Below, piece after piece: positions 24,023 through 33,064 of a stretch of DNA of 64,000 nucleotides. The notes under the pieces are model-generated. The model had not been told where the DNA came from, made no database searches, and was given only the letters and a program-made list of their open reading frames with translations. Each line of letters starts with the position of its first letter. Position 1 is the first letter of the stretch. Made by a program: the position numbers and the translations under genes. Origin of the DNA: Streptomyces sp. STR69 (lineage in GTDB: Bacteria; Actinomycetota; Actinomycetes; Streptomycetales; Streptomycetaceae); the NCBI RefSeq assembly GCF_024519455.1, contig NZ_JALJRY010000009.1, positions 217,168-281,167 of the forward strand, written 5' to 3'.

Positions 24023-26425
24023 ATGGACAGCGACGGGACGCGGGACGCACGGGGCACGCATGCGAATCCTGTACCGCGTCCGGCGGGGCCTGCGGGCATG
24101 TCGGGGGAGCGCGTCGTACCGCCGAGGCCGGCGCACGCCCCGGGCGCGGTCGGCACCGCCGTGGCCGACTGGCTCAACGAGCCCAGGCCTGCCGCCGGAC
24201 CTGGTGTCTGGCGGTTCGGGTACCGCAAGCCCAAGCCGGAGAAGACCACCGAGCGCCTGTCACCGATCACCGTCGTCGGCGTCGTCGTCCCGCTCGTCGT
24301 GGGCATGGTGCTGTGGTCGCTGTGGAAGCACGGCAGCATCCCTTACCAATGGGCACTGCTGAGGGTGCTCACACCGGGCGATTGGTGGTGGGCCGGCACC
24401 ACGACGCCCAAAGGCAAGGGTGTCGACGCCGTGATTGTCGCCGACGGCGTATTTTTCGCCATCCTCGTCTACGGGATGGGGCGGCTGGGGAGCTGGCTGG
24501 ACGTCATCCGGCATCTCGTCACCCGCCGCCCGCAGCCGGCGCGGGCGCTGCTCGCCCTGCTGGGCGCCGTGATCGCCCTGAACCTGGTCGTGGTTCCGAG
24601 CATCTTCCGCGGTGTTGGCTGGAGCGCGCTTCCGGTAGCACATCCGGTGTATCACCTCATCCTCCTTTTCCCGGGGGGCTACGACTTCATCTCCACGCCG
24701 CTGATGGGCAACGTGCTCTACGTGGTCATCGGCGTGCTGCTCGTCTGGCCGTTCGCCCGTATCGGCGGCTGGCTGCCACTCCTCCGGGAGCGGAACGCCC
24801 CGCCCGACACCGCGGCTCCGACGGCCGTCCCCGAGCAGGCGCCGGCCGCCGGGTCCCGGGCGCACTGGCCCGAGCTGCGGGAGGCGGGGCAGTTCGAGGC
24901 CGCGGACGTACTCACCCACGAGGTGCTGGCGGGGCGGATGAACGACGTGGACTGTGCGCGCGTCGAGCACGCCTGGAGGCGGGCGCGGCGGACCGGCGAC
25001 CTCGCCTCCTTCACCCAGACTGTTCTGCGTACCGCCGGCGGTGCCTGGATCCACCCCTCCGGCGCCCGTGACCTGCCCGGCCGCATCGCGCGACACGACC
25101 TGCTCGTCGGTCAGGTGCGGATCGGGAGCTGGGCGCCGGGTGAGCGCACCCCGCTCGCCTACCGCGGCGTCGGCACCGCGCTCGGCCCGGACACGCTGGG
25201 GACCTCGCTGCTCGTCGTCGGACCCTCGGGCTCCGGAAAGACACGGCACGTGGTGCGGCCAGTGGTCGAGAACCTCACCCTCCAGGCCCTCACCGGCCGA
25301 TGCGCCGTCGTTGCGGTGTGCGCGGCCGGTGCGCCGCTCGGCCCGGACGACGCGTTCGACGTGATCGTCCGGGTCGGGGACCCGGTGTCCGTCCACGACC
25401 TCGACCCGTACGCCGAGTCCGGCGACCCCGACGAGGCCGCCGCCCTGCTCGCGGAGGCCCTGGTCGGCGACCTCGACACGGTGGACACGCAGCGTGCCGC
25501 CGGCGCCCTGGCCCAGCTCCTCGGGCCCTACCGGGCCGCGTACGGGAGGTTTCCCGCACTGCCTGAGCTGCGCGAACTCCTTGAGGGTGAGCCGAGGGTG
25601 CTGGCGGCGCTGAGTGGGGCACTCACTGACGGCAAACACGCCATGATGCGGCGCGAACTCGACTCCCGCATGCGCCATGCCGGCGGTGGCAACGACCCCG
25701 GCCAGGCCCTCGCCGACCGGCTCGCACTGCTCGACCGCCCGGTGTTCGCCGAGTTCTTCGGAGCGGGGGGCGGGACCGTACGGCCGTTCTCGCTGCGAGC
25801 CGTCGCTCATCATCCGCTGCGGGTCCGTATCGACCTGCCCGAGCACGGGCACGACGAGGCGGCCCGGCTGCTCACCCGGCTGGTCCTCGCGCAGTTCACC
25901 GCGGTGGTGCGGGGTCGTGAGCGCGGCCACTTCGCCTGCCTCGTTCTCGACGACGCCACCGGCACCGTGACCACCGAGTCACTGCGCCGTATTCAGCGGC
26001 TGCGCTCCGAGGACGCGGGCGTCGTCCTTGCCCTGCGGACCGTCGGCGACGTGCCCGAGGCCCTGCACGGCCCGCTGTACGGCGCGGTCGGCTGCCGCAT
26101 GGCGCTGGCCGGCGTCACGACCTGGGACGGCAGCCGCTTCGCGCAGGCCTGGGGTACCGAGTGGGTGGAGACCACGGATGTCGCCAAACACACCGTCTTC
26201 GCCGACCAGCCCATGACCCGCGCCATCCACGCCCTCCGCAAACTGATCACCGGCAAGGCCGTGACCACCGAAGCCGTCACCGTCCGCCAGGTAGAGCGCG
26301 AACGCTGGTCCGCGTCCGAGTTGGCGCACGGTGTGCCGGCCGGTCATGCCGTGTTGTCCCTGACCAGTGTGAAAGGGGAACACGCGCCGCCGCTGCTGGT
26401 GGACCTGCGCGGCCCGGGGCGCTGA
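24023..26425 (+). CDS. membrane-anchored P-loop ATPase, function unknown
   Basis: 800 residues. Four membrane helices occur in the N-terminal 250 residues (about 82-100, 134-152, 174-192, 228-246). The C-terminal half is cytoplasmic, with Walker A GPSGSGKT at 400-407 followed by RHVVRPVVENL and a Walker B-like CLVLDDATG. Topology and the nucleotide-site context resemble VirD4/TraD-type coupling proteins, but no relaxase, secretion genes or mobile element lie nearby. Similar ATP/GTP-binding proteins are, as I recall, chromosomal in many Streptomyces. Substrate unknown; protein or DNA pumping is only a structural guess. GAGGACG precedes the ATG. Confidence 0.75.
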   Translation: MDSDGTRDARGTHANPVPRPAGPAGMSGERVVPPRPAHAPGAVGTAVADWLNEPRPAAGPGVWRFGYRKPKPEKTTERLSPITVVGVVVPLVVGMVLWSLWKHGSIPYQWALLRVLTPGDWWWAGTTTPKGKGVDAVIVADGVFFAILVYGMGRLGSWLDVIRHLVTRRPQPARALLALLGAVIALNLVVVPSIFRGVGWSALPVAHPVYHLILLFPGGYDFISTPLMGNVLYVVIGVLLVWPFARIGGWLPLLRERNAPPDTAAPTAVPEQAPAAGSRAHWPELREAGQFEAADVLTHEVLAGRMNDVDCARVEHAWRRARRTGDLASFTQTVLRTAGGAWIHPSGARDLPGRIARHDLLVGQVRIGSWAPGERTPLAYRGVGTALGPDTLGTSLLVVGPSGSGKTRHVVRPVVENLTLQALTGRCAVVAVCAAGAPLGPDDAFDVIVRVGDPVSVHDLDPYAESGDPDEAAALLAEALVGDLDTVDTQRAAGALAQLLGPYRAAYGRFPALPELRELLEGEPRVLAALSGALTDGKHAMMRRELDSRMRHAGGGNDPGQALADRLALLDRPVFAEFFGAGGGTVRPFSLRAVAHHPLRVRIDLPEHGHDEAARLLTRLVLAQFTAVVRGRERGHFACLVLDDATGTVTTESLRRIQRLRSEDAGVVLALRTVGDVPEALHGPLYGAVGCRMALAGVTTWDGSRFAQAWGTEWVETTDVAKHTVFADQPMTRAIHALRKLITGKAVTTEAVTVRQVERERWSASELAHGVPAGHAVLSLTSVKGEHAPPLLVDLRGPGR

Positions 26426-26581
26426 AGCGGACATACGGGGGCGTCGTGACCGTACGGTGAGGCAGAATCGGGGCAGGCCGTTCATACGAGGCGGCCAAAA
26501 GATCGGCATGATCGCTCGTTCTCCCTTCCGAACTCCTTCCCACCGTTCTCCCTTCCCACCGCTGCTCTATCTGAAGGCCCC

Positions 26582-28201
26582 ATGCCCCCCACGCTCGCCT
26601 CGCTCGTCCACCACTCCGCGCTCAAGCTCACCGTGCGCGCCGGCGAGGACCGCCTGGACGTGCCCGTGCGCTGGGCCCATGTCAGCGAGCTGGCCGACCC
26701 GGTGCCGTACATGGAGGGTGGGGAACTGCTGCTGATCACCGCGTTGAAGCTGGACGCGGAGGATCCCAAGGCCATGCGGCGGTATGTGAAGCGGCTGGTG
26801 GGCGCGGGGGTCGTGGGGCTCGGGTTCGCCGTCGGGGTCAATTACGACGAGATTCCGAAGGCACTGGTCGACACCGCGGCGGAGGAGGGGCTGCCGCTGC
26901 TCGAAGTGCCCCGGCGGACCCCGTTCATCGCGATCAGCAAGGCCGTCTCCGCCGCCATCGCCGCCGACCAGTACCGGGCCGTTACGGCGGGGTTCGCCGC
27001 GCAGCGGGAGTTGACCAGGCAGGCTCTCGCCGACGGCCCGGAGGGGCTGCTCGCCGCGCTCGCCGCGCAGGTCGACGGGTGGGCCGCGCTCTATGACACG
27101 TCCGGCGCCGTCGTCGCCACCGCACCGGAGTGGGCCGGCCGCCGGGCCGCCCGGCTCACGGCGGACGTGGAACGGCTGCGGGACCGGCCCGCCCCGGCCT
27201 CCTCCGTGGTGGGCGGCCCGGACAACGAGGACCGCGTCGAACTGCACTCCCTCGGCACCGGACGGCGGCCGAAAGCAGCCCTCGCGGTGGGCACCGCCGC
27301 CGCGCTCGGGACGGCGGAACGGTACGCCGTCCACTCGGCGATCGCCCTCCTCACGCTCACCACGGAGCGCTCACGGTCCCTGCAGGCCGCCGAGCAGCGG
27401 ATCGGCGCCGCGGTGCTGCGGATGCTGCTCGCCGGGCAGCCGGACCATGCGCGGGCGGTCGCCGGGGAACTGTTCGGAGCGCTCCTCGACGCACCGTTCC
27501 GGGTGATCCTGGGGGAGGGCACCGGCGCGGACCGTGATCCGCTGGGCGGACTCGCCGAGGTCATCGAGTCGGCGGCGGCCCGCTCCGGGGAGGCCGTGCT
27601 CGTCGTACCGGAAGGACCGCAAGGGCTGCAAGGGCCGCAAGGGGCGCATCCGCCGGAGCGGCTCGTCGTGCTCGCCGTCGACGGTGGCGCGGCTGTCGAG
27701 GCCTGCCGGGAGTACGCGGCGGCGCTGGAGGCCGAGCGCGCATCCGCCGACGTACGGGAGCAGGGTGAGGACGACGAACCGGTCGTCGGGCTCTCGGCGC
27801 CGGCCGGGCCCAGCGCCGCCGCTGCCGCCTACAAACAGGCCGAGCAGGCGCTGTCGGTGGCCCGGCGGCGCGGGCGGGTGTTCGTCGAGCACGAGCAGCT
27901 GGCCGCCGGGTCGGTGCTGCCGTTGCTCGCCGACGACGCGGTACGGGCCTTCGCGGACGGGCTGCTACGGCCGCTCTCCGAGCACGACGCGACCGGGCGC
28001 GGGGACCTGGTCGCTTCGCTCCGGGCGTGGCTGTCCCGGCACGGCCAGTGGGACGCGGCGGCGGCCGACCTCGGCGTGCACCGGCACACGCTGCGGTACC
28101 GGATGCGGCGGGTGGAGGAGATCCTCGGCAGGTCGCTCGACGATCCGGACGTACGGATGGAGCTGTGGCTCGCGCTGAAGGCGACAGCCGAGGCGGAGTG
28201 A
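26582..28201 (+). CDS. PucR-family transcriptional regulator
   Basis: 539 residues. The N-terminal PucR domain spans about 5-125 (WAHVSELADPVPYMEGGELLLITAL), a GGDEF-like middle domain follows, and the C-terminal helix-turn-helix of the PucR/CdaR type is at about 475-530 (WDAAAADLGVHRHTLRYRMRRVEEI). Such regulators activate catabolic genes for purines, amino acids or GABA in response to a metabolite. It lies between gabT and an aldehyde dehydrogenase, so control of GABA or polyamine breakdown is a reasonable inference. GAAGG lies 5 bases before the ATG. Confidence 0.88.
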   Translation: MPPTLASLVHHSALKLTVRAGEDRLDVPVRWAHVSELADPVPYMEGGELLLITALKLDAEDPKAMRRYVKRLVGAGVVGLGFAVGVNYDEIPKALVDTAAEEGLPLLEVPRRTPFIAISKAVSAAIAADQYRAVTAGFAAQRELTRQALADGPEGLLAALAAQVDGWAALYDTSGAVVATAPEWAGRRAARLTADVERLRDRPAPASSVVGGPDNEDRVELHSLGTGRRPKAALAVGTAAALGTAERYAVHSAIALLTLTTERSRSLQAAEQRIGAAVLRMLLAGQPDHARAVAGELFGALLDAPFRVILGEGTGADRDPLGGLAEVIESAAARSGEAVLVVPEGPQGLQGPQGAHPPERLVVLAVDGGAAVEACREYAAALEAERASADVREQGEDDEPVVGLSAPAGPSAAAAAYKQAEQALSVARRRGRVFVEHEQLAAGSVLPLLADDAVRAFADGLLRPLSEHDATGRGDLVASLRAWLSRHGQWDAAAADLGVHRHTLRYRMRRVEEILGRSLDDPDVRMELWLALKATAEAE

Positions 28202-28345
28202 CAGCCTCCGCCGAGTGAGGGCCCTGCCGAACTGTACTGTTCCCGTCCGGTACCACTACGACTCGGCTAAACGCACCGCAGCCTCCCCGCACCTACGGTT
28301 GACCGAGAAGCCCCAAGACCACCCCCAACGCGGAAGGGCCGGGAC

Positions 28346-29791
28346 ATGACTTCCACCCACGCCTTCTGGCTCGCCGGCCGTCAGGCCAACGGCGAGGACA
28401 CCTTCGACGTCACCTCCCCGTGGGACGGACGCCTCGTCGGCAAGGTCAGCGTGCCGACCGACGCCCAGGTCGAGGAGGCGGTGGCCGCCGCGTACGCCGT
28501 ACGGGACGAGTTCGCCGCGACCCCCGCCCACGTCCGCGCCGCAGCCCTCGACCACGTCAGCCGGCGTCTGGTCGAGCGCACCGAGGAGATCGCGCAGCTG
28601 ATCTCCGCCGAGAACGGCAAGCCGATCAAGTGGGCGCGCGGCGAGGTCGGCCGGGCCGTGTCCGTGTTCCGGTTCGCCGCCGAGGAGGCCCGGCGTTTCA
28701 ACGGCGGCGAGGCCCAGCGCCTCGACACCGACGCCGGCGGCCAGGGTCGGCTCGCCCTCACCCGGCGCTTCCCGAAGGGCGTCGTGCTCGGCATCGCGCC
28801 CTTCAACTTCCCGCTGAACCTGTGCGCCCACAAGATCGCCCCCGCGATAGCGGCCGGCGTGCCGATCATCCTCAAGCCGGCCCCGGCCACCCCGCTCTCC
28901 GGCCTGATCATCGGCGACCTGCTCGCCGAGACCGAACTGCCGACGGGCGCGTGGAGCATCCTGCCGGTCGCCAACGACCACATGCCCGCCCTCGTGCAGG
29001 ACGAGCGGCTGCCGGTGATCTCCTTCACCGGTTCGGAGAAGGTCGGCTACGCGATCATGGACTCGGTGCCGCGCAAGCACTGCACCCTGGAGCTGGGCGG
29101 CAACGGCGCGGCCGTGGTCCTCGGGGACTACTCCTCCGACGCCGACCTCGACTGGGCCGCGACCCGCATCGCCACCTTCTCCAACTACCAGGGCGGCCAG
29201 TCCTGCATCTCAGTGCAGCGGGTCATCGCGGATGCCTCCGTCTACGACCGGCTGCTCCCGCGTATCGTCGCCGCTGTCGAGGCCCAGGTCACCGGTGACC
29301 CGTCCGACGCCAAGACGGACGTCGGTCCGCTGGTCAGCGAGGCCGCCGCGCAGCGCGTCGAGTCGTGGGTCCAGGAGGCCGTCGACGCCGGCGCCACCCT
29401 CCTCACCGGCGGCAAGCGCGACGGCGCCTCGTACGCGCCGACCGTGCTGACGGATGTACCGGCCGATGTGACGATCTCCTGCGAGGAGGTCTTCGGGCCG
29501 GTGCTGACCGTGACGAAGGTGGACGGCGAGGCCGCCGCCTTCGCCGCCGCCAACGACTCCAAGTACGGCCTCCAGGCAGGGGTGTTCACCCACGACGTGC
29601 AGGTCGCCTTCCGCGCCCACCGCGCCCTGGAGGTCGGCGGTGTGGTGATCGGCGACGTCCCGTCCTACCGTGCCGACCAGATGCCCTACGGCGGCGCCAA
29701 GCAGTCCGGTGTCGGCCGCGAGGGCGTGAAGTTCGCGATGGACGACTACACCTACGAGCGGGTGCTGGTGCTGACCGGGCTCGCGCTCTGA
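28346..29791 (+). CDS. aldehyde dehydrogenase, probable succinic semialdehyde dehydrogenase
   Basis: 481 residues of the NAD(P)-aldehyde dehydrogenase superfamily, with N154 (APFNFPLN), E249 (LELGGNG) and the nucleophile C287 (NYQGGQSCISVQR). It belongs to the subgroup near phosphonoacetaldehyde and lactaldehyde dehydrogenases, so substrate is not fixed by motif. Next to PucR regulator and gabT the likeliest job is oxidation of succinic semialdehyde to succinate, finishing the putrescine/GABA route of this window. GGAAGGGCCGGG precedes the ATG. A good terminator follows. Confidence 0.82.
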   Translation: MTSTHAFWLAGRQANGEDTFDVTSPWDGRLVGKVSVPTDAQVEEAVAAAYAVRDEFAATPAHVRAAALDHVSRRLVERTEEIAQLISAENGKPIKWARGEVGRAVSVFRFAAEEARRFNGGEAQRLDTDAGGQGRLALTRRFPKGVVLGIAPFNFPLNLCAHKIAPAIAAGVPIILKPAPATPLSGLIIGDLLAETELPTGAWSILPVANDHMPALVQDERLPVISFTGSEKVGYAIMDSVPRKHCTLELGGNGAAVVLGDYSSDADLDWAATRIATFSNYQGGQSCISVQRVIADASVYDRLLPRIVAAVEAQVTGDPSDAKTDVGPLVSEAAAQRVESWVQEAVDAGATLLTGGKRDGASYAPTVLTDVPADVTISCEEVFGPVLTVTKVDGEAAAFAAANDSKYGLQAGVFTHDVQVAFRAHRALEVGGVVIGDVPSYRADQMPYGGAKQSGVGREGVKFAMDDYTYERVLVLTGLAL

Positions 29792-29820
29792 CCGTTCTCT
29801 CACCCAACAGCTCTAGCTAA

Positions 29821-29835
29821 TGGGAACCATTTTCA
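29821..29835. promoter_or_regulatory. Zur-box-like inverted repeat without an obvious target gene
   Basis: TGGGAAC-C-ATTTTCA fits the 7-1-7 arrangement of the Streptomyces Zur box (consensus TGAAAATGATTTTCA, either strand), with one half exact. It lies 30 bases after the aldehyde dehydrogenase stop and just before that gene's terminator, between two convergent genes, so no promoter for it to control is visible. Confidence 0.4.
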
Positions 29836-29848
29836 TGTAATCTCCCCG

Positions 29849-29888
29849 TAGGGGCCCGGCGCCGATGCCTTCCGGTGCCGGGCCCCTA
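29849..29888 (+). terminator. Rho-independent-type terminator of the aldehyde dehydrogenase gene
   Basis: A perfect 12-bp stem (29849-29860 with 29877-29888) with a 16-base loop, followed by CTTTT. It separates the GABA genes from the convergent GH3 gene. Confidence 0.8.
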
Positions 29889-29914
29889 CTTTTCGTCGGC
29901 CTGCTTCCGGACCC

Positions 29915-32773
29915 TCAGCCGGAGAAGCCGACGTGCGCGAGCCGCAACGGGCCGCGCAGCCTGATGTGCACGTCGTGCACGCCCTCGGCGACGATCCCGG
30001 CGCCGAGCGTGGTGTAGTCGTACGGCCCGGATGTGGCTGCGGGCAGGGCGAGTTCGGCGAGTGTCGGACCGCCGTCCAGCGACAGTTCCACGGCCCCCTC
30101 GCCCGCCACCTCCACGGTCACCTCCGTGACCCCGGCGCCGAAGTCGCAGTGCCGGTACGCCAGTTCGGCCGTGCCGCCGCCCGCCGGTGTCACCGCATCG
30201 CCCGCCGTCTTCGTCCGGTCGACGATCTCGCCGCCCGACTGCTCGTCGAAGTCGGCCGCGTCCAGGCCCTGTTGGAGGACGGCCCGGGGTGCGGCGGGCT
30301 CGCCGGTCAGCGTCACCGTCGTACGCAGGCGGATGTCCTCGCTGGAGGCGCCGACGAGTAGGTCGTAGGCACCCGGTTCCAGGCGGTGGCCGCCCCGCGC
30401 CACGTCCCAGAACTCGAAGGCGGACAGCGGGAGTTCGAAGGAGAGGTCCGCCGTCTCGCCCGGGGCGAGGGTCACGCGCCGGTGTGCGGCCAGTTCGCGG
30501 CGCGGGCGTGGGACCGACGGGTCGGTGGCGCGGGTGTACAGCTGCGCGACCTCGTCGGCCGTCACGTCCCCGGTGTTGGTGACCCTGAACTCGACGTGCA
30601 CTGCCCCGAGTTCGGCCCGTGCGCTCAGGTCGCCGTAGGGGAAGGAGGCGTACGACAGGCCGTGGCCGAAGGGGAACAGGGGCGTGCCCTCGAAGTAGAG
30701 GTACGTCTGGCGGCTGCCGATCACGTCGTAGTCGAGGAGGTCGGGCAGGTCGGTGTCGGCCGTGTACCAGGTCTGGGGGACGCGGCCGGCGGGGGAGACA
30801 TCGCCGGCGAGGACGCGCGCCAGAGCGGTGCCCGCAGCCTGGCCGCCGTGGGCGGTCCACAGGATCGCGGGGAGGCCGGGGAGGTCGGAGGGGTCGATCG
30901 TGTACGGGTACGCGGCGACCAGCGCCAGGACCGTGTTCGGGTTGGCGGCGCGGGCCGCGCGCAGCAGGCGCTGCTGGTGGGCGGGGAGTCGGAGCGTCGT
31001 ACGGTCCTCGGTCTCGCGGCCGTTGATGTGCGGGTCGTTGCCCGCGACGACGAGCGCCACGTCGGCCGCCTCGGCGACCCGGGCCACCGCGTCCTCGCCG
31101 CGCTCCACGATCAGCAATTCGAAAACTTCCGCGCCCTCCTCGGCAACCTTCACACCGTCGGCGGCGACAGAGACGTGGCGACCCGTACCGATATGCAGCA
31201 GGAGGTGACCGTTCTCGTGGGGTTCCAGGCGGAATGTCTCCTGGACGACCCAGCCGCCGGGCTGGTCGGCGGAGGCGCGTACGTAGCCGTCCTCGGCGAC
31301 CGAGAGGTAACGGCCGTCCGGGGCGCGGAGGGTGAGGACGCCCTCGCCCCAGTCGACGAGCGCGAATTCGGTGCCGGTGCCGGTGCCGGTGGCGTCGGTG
31401 GTCAGCGGGGGGAGGTCGGTGCGGCCCGCGAGGAGGGCGGGGTCCAACGCGCCCTCGGCGCCGCACACTTCGTCGGGTACGTCCGCCAACGGGACGTGCA
31501 GATAGGCGCCTTGGGAGGTCTTCAGCCTGACCCGGTCCACGCCCTCCGCGAACTCGACGCGCTCGGCGCCGAACCGCTCGTACAGGCCCTCCAGCGGAGT
31601 GGAGCGGTGGATCAACGTGCCGCTGTACCAGTCGAGTTTGCACTCGTCGGCGAGCAGTCCGACCACGGCGAGGCGGGTGTCGTGGGCGAGGGGCAGCAGG
31701 TCGCCGGCGTTCTTGAGGAGGACGACCGCTTGTTCGGCGGCCTCCTGGGCGAGGGCCCGGTGCGCCGGGGTGTCGAAGTCGTCGATGTCCGCGTGCGGGT
31801 CGTGCGCCGGGTCGAACTCGCCGAGCCGGAACCGGACCGAGAGCTGACGGCGCACTGCCGCGTCGAGATCCGCCTCGGTCAACAGGCCCTGATCCAGGGC
31901 ACCTTGGACCCGCGCCACGATCGTCGAGCCGTCCGTGCCGTGGTCGGTGAAGCTGTCCACCCCGGCGAGCAGCGAGGCCGCCGTCGCCTCCTCGTGGGTG
32001 TCGAAGTAGTGCTCGGAGTCGACCAGGTTGGAGGGTGCGCCGGCGTCCGAGCAGACCAGCAGGTCCTCATCGGTCCAGGTGCGCAGGTGCTCGCGCAGAT
32101 AGGGCGAGACGTGGTTGGGGCGGCCGTTGACCAGGTTGTACGCGGGCATCACCCCGGCCACCGTGCCCGCCTCGACCGTCTCGCGGAACGCGCGCAGGTC
32201 GTACTCGTGCAGCACGCGCGGGCGGACGGAGGACGAGGTGACGTCACGGCCCGTCTCGTTGTTGTGCGCCAGCCAGTGCTTGAGGACGGGCGCCGTGCGC
32301 CAGTACGTCGGATGGTCGCCGCGCAGCCCGCGCGTATACGCGGTGGCGATGGCCGAGGTCAGCTTCGGGTCCTCCGAGTAGCCCTCCTCGTTGCGGCCCC
32401 AGAGCGGGTGGCGCAGCAGGTTCACCGTGGGGGACCACACGTTGAGGCCGACACGGTCGTCGCGGGCGCGCATCGCGCGGACCTCCTTGGACACCGCGTC
32501 GCCGACCCGTCCTACGAGCTCCTCGTTCCAGGTCGCGCCCAGGCCCACCGCCTGCGGGAAGACCGTCGCCGGGCCCATCCACGCCACCCCGTGCAAGGCC
32601 TCCTGGCCGGTGCGGAACGCGGCGACGCCCAGGCGCTCCACGGCGGGCGCGTACTGGTGCAGAAATCCGACCTTCTCGTCGAGGGACAGCCGCGCCAACA
32701 GATCGTCGATGCGCTTCGCGAACGGCAGCTGCGGGTCGCGGAAAGGCGGCGTAGGCGGCGTTTGTGCGGTCAC
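29915..32773 (-). CDS. GH3 beta-glycosidase with beta-trefoil-like insert
   Basis: 952 residues, no signal peptide, so cytoplasmic. The GH3 barrel (about 15-330) shows KHWLAHN (165-171) and the nucleophile Asp243 in LLVCSDAG. The second alpha/beta domain follows (AVVLLKNAGDLLPL onward), interrupted between about 435 and 590 by a segment with GRYLSVAEDGYV and GRHVSVAADG, which looks like a fascin-type beta-trefoil instead of the usual PA14 insert. A fibronectin-like domain and a C-terminal beta-sandwich end it. In this locus it probably removes backbone glucose (or xylose) from trimmed xyloglucan oligosaccharides. GTG 32773 follows CAAGGGGAA. A LacI-type operator controls its promoter. Confidence 0.87.
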   Translation of the reverse strand: MTAQTPPTPPFRDPQLPFAKRIDDLLARLSLDEKVGFLHQYAPAVERLGVAAFRTGQEALHGVAWMGPATVFPQAVGLGATWNEELVGRVGDAVSKEVRAMRARDDRVGLNVWSPTVNLLRHPLWGRNEEGYSEDPKLTSAIATAYTRGLRGDHPTYWRTAPVLKHWLAHNNETGRDVTSSSVRPRVLHEYDLRAFRETVEAGTVAGVMPAYNLVNGRPNHVSPYLREHLRTWTDEDLLVCSDAGAPSNLVDSEHYFDTHEEATAASLLAGVDSFTDHGTDGSTIVARVQGALDQGLLTEADLDAAVRRQLSVRFRLGEFDPAHDPHADIDDFDTPAHRALAQEAAEQAVVLLKNAGDLLPLAHDTRLAVVGLLADECKLDWYSGTLIHRSTPLEGLYERFGAERVEFAEGVDRVRLKTSQGAYLHVPLADVPDEVCGAEGALDPALLAGRTDLPPLTTDATGTGTGTEFALVDWGEGVLTLRAPDGRYLSVAEDGYVRASADQPGGWVVQETFRLEPHENGHLLLHIGTGRHVSVAADGVKVAEEGAEVFELLIVERGEDAVARVAEAADVALVVAGNDPHINGRETEDRTTLRLPAHQQRLLRAARAANPNTVLALVAAYPYTIDPSDLPGLPAILWTAHGGQAAGTALARVLAGDVSPAGRVPQTWYTADTDLPDLLDYDVIGSRQTYLYFEGTPLFPFGHGLSYASFPYGDLSARAELGAVHVEFRVTNTGDVTADEVAQLYTRATDPSVPRPRRELAAHRRVTLAPGETADLSFELPLSAFEFWDVARGGHRLEPGAYDLLVGASSEDIRLRTTVTLTGEPAAPRAVLQQGLDAADFDEQSGGEIVDRTKTAGDAVTPAGGGTAELAYRHCDFGAGVTEVTVEVAGEGAVELSLDGGPTLAELALPAATSGPYDYTTLGAGIVAEGVHDVHIRLRGPLRLAHVGFSG

Positions 32774-32809
32774 GTGGGGTTCCCCTTGCGATGGAGCGGC
32801 GCGGCTCTT

Positions 32810-32823
32810 TCGAAGCGCTTCGA
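32810..32823 (-). promoter_or_regulatory. LacI-type operator at the GH3 promoter
   Basis: TCGAAGCGCTTCGA is a perfect 14-bp palindrome with the central CG step typical of LacI-family sites. On the minus strand it directly follows, and shares one base with, the -10 box of the GH3 promoter, so a bound repressor would cover the transcription start. It is identical to sites at 32969 and 47812. Confidence 0.85.
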
Positions 32824-32851
32824 TGCTGATTCGATGCGCGGCAGGTGTCAA
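32823..32851 (-). promoter_or_regulatory. promoter of the GH3 gene
   Basis: Read on the minus strand, TTGACA (32851-32846) and CAGCAT (32828-32823) are 17 bases apart. The -35 is a perfect consensus. The leader to the GTG at 32773 is about 40 bases. Confidence 0.65.
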
Positions 32852-32968
32852 GAGACCTTCACCGTTATTTCAAGCAGCACATACGGACAGGTCACCCCGC
32901 ACACCTCGGAGGAATCTTGGAAGCGACCCTTGTGCACCCTCGGGCGTTCACTTAACCTCGCAGCAACA

Positions 32969-32982
32969 TCGAAGCGCTTCGA
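32969..32982 (+). promoter_or_regulatory. LacI-type operator of the xyloglucan import and degradation operon
   Basis: The palindrome TCGAAGCGCTTCGA lies 82 bases before the binding-protein gene. The promoter itself is weaker to the eye; by analogy with the other sites the -10 should be just upstream (CAACAT at 32964-32969). Together with the site at 32810 it places both divergent transcripts in the 291-base intergenic region under one repressor. Confidence 0.8.
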
Positions 32983-33064
32983 CTAAGTGCTCTGTTCCAC
33001 TCAAGACACCGCAGCCGACGGCTCCACCGCCGGGTGTCCTGGTGCGCCATGAAGGGTTGACGCA

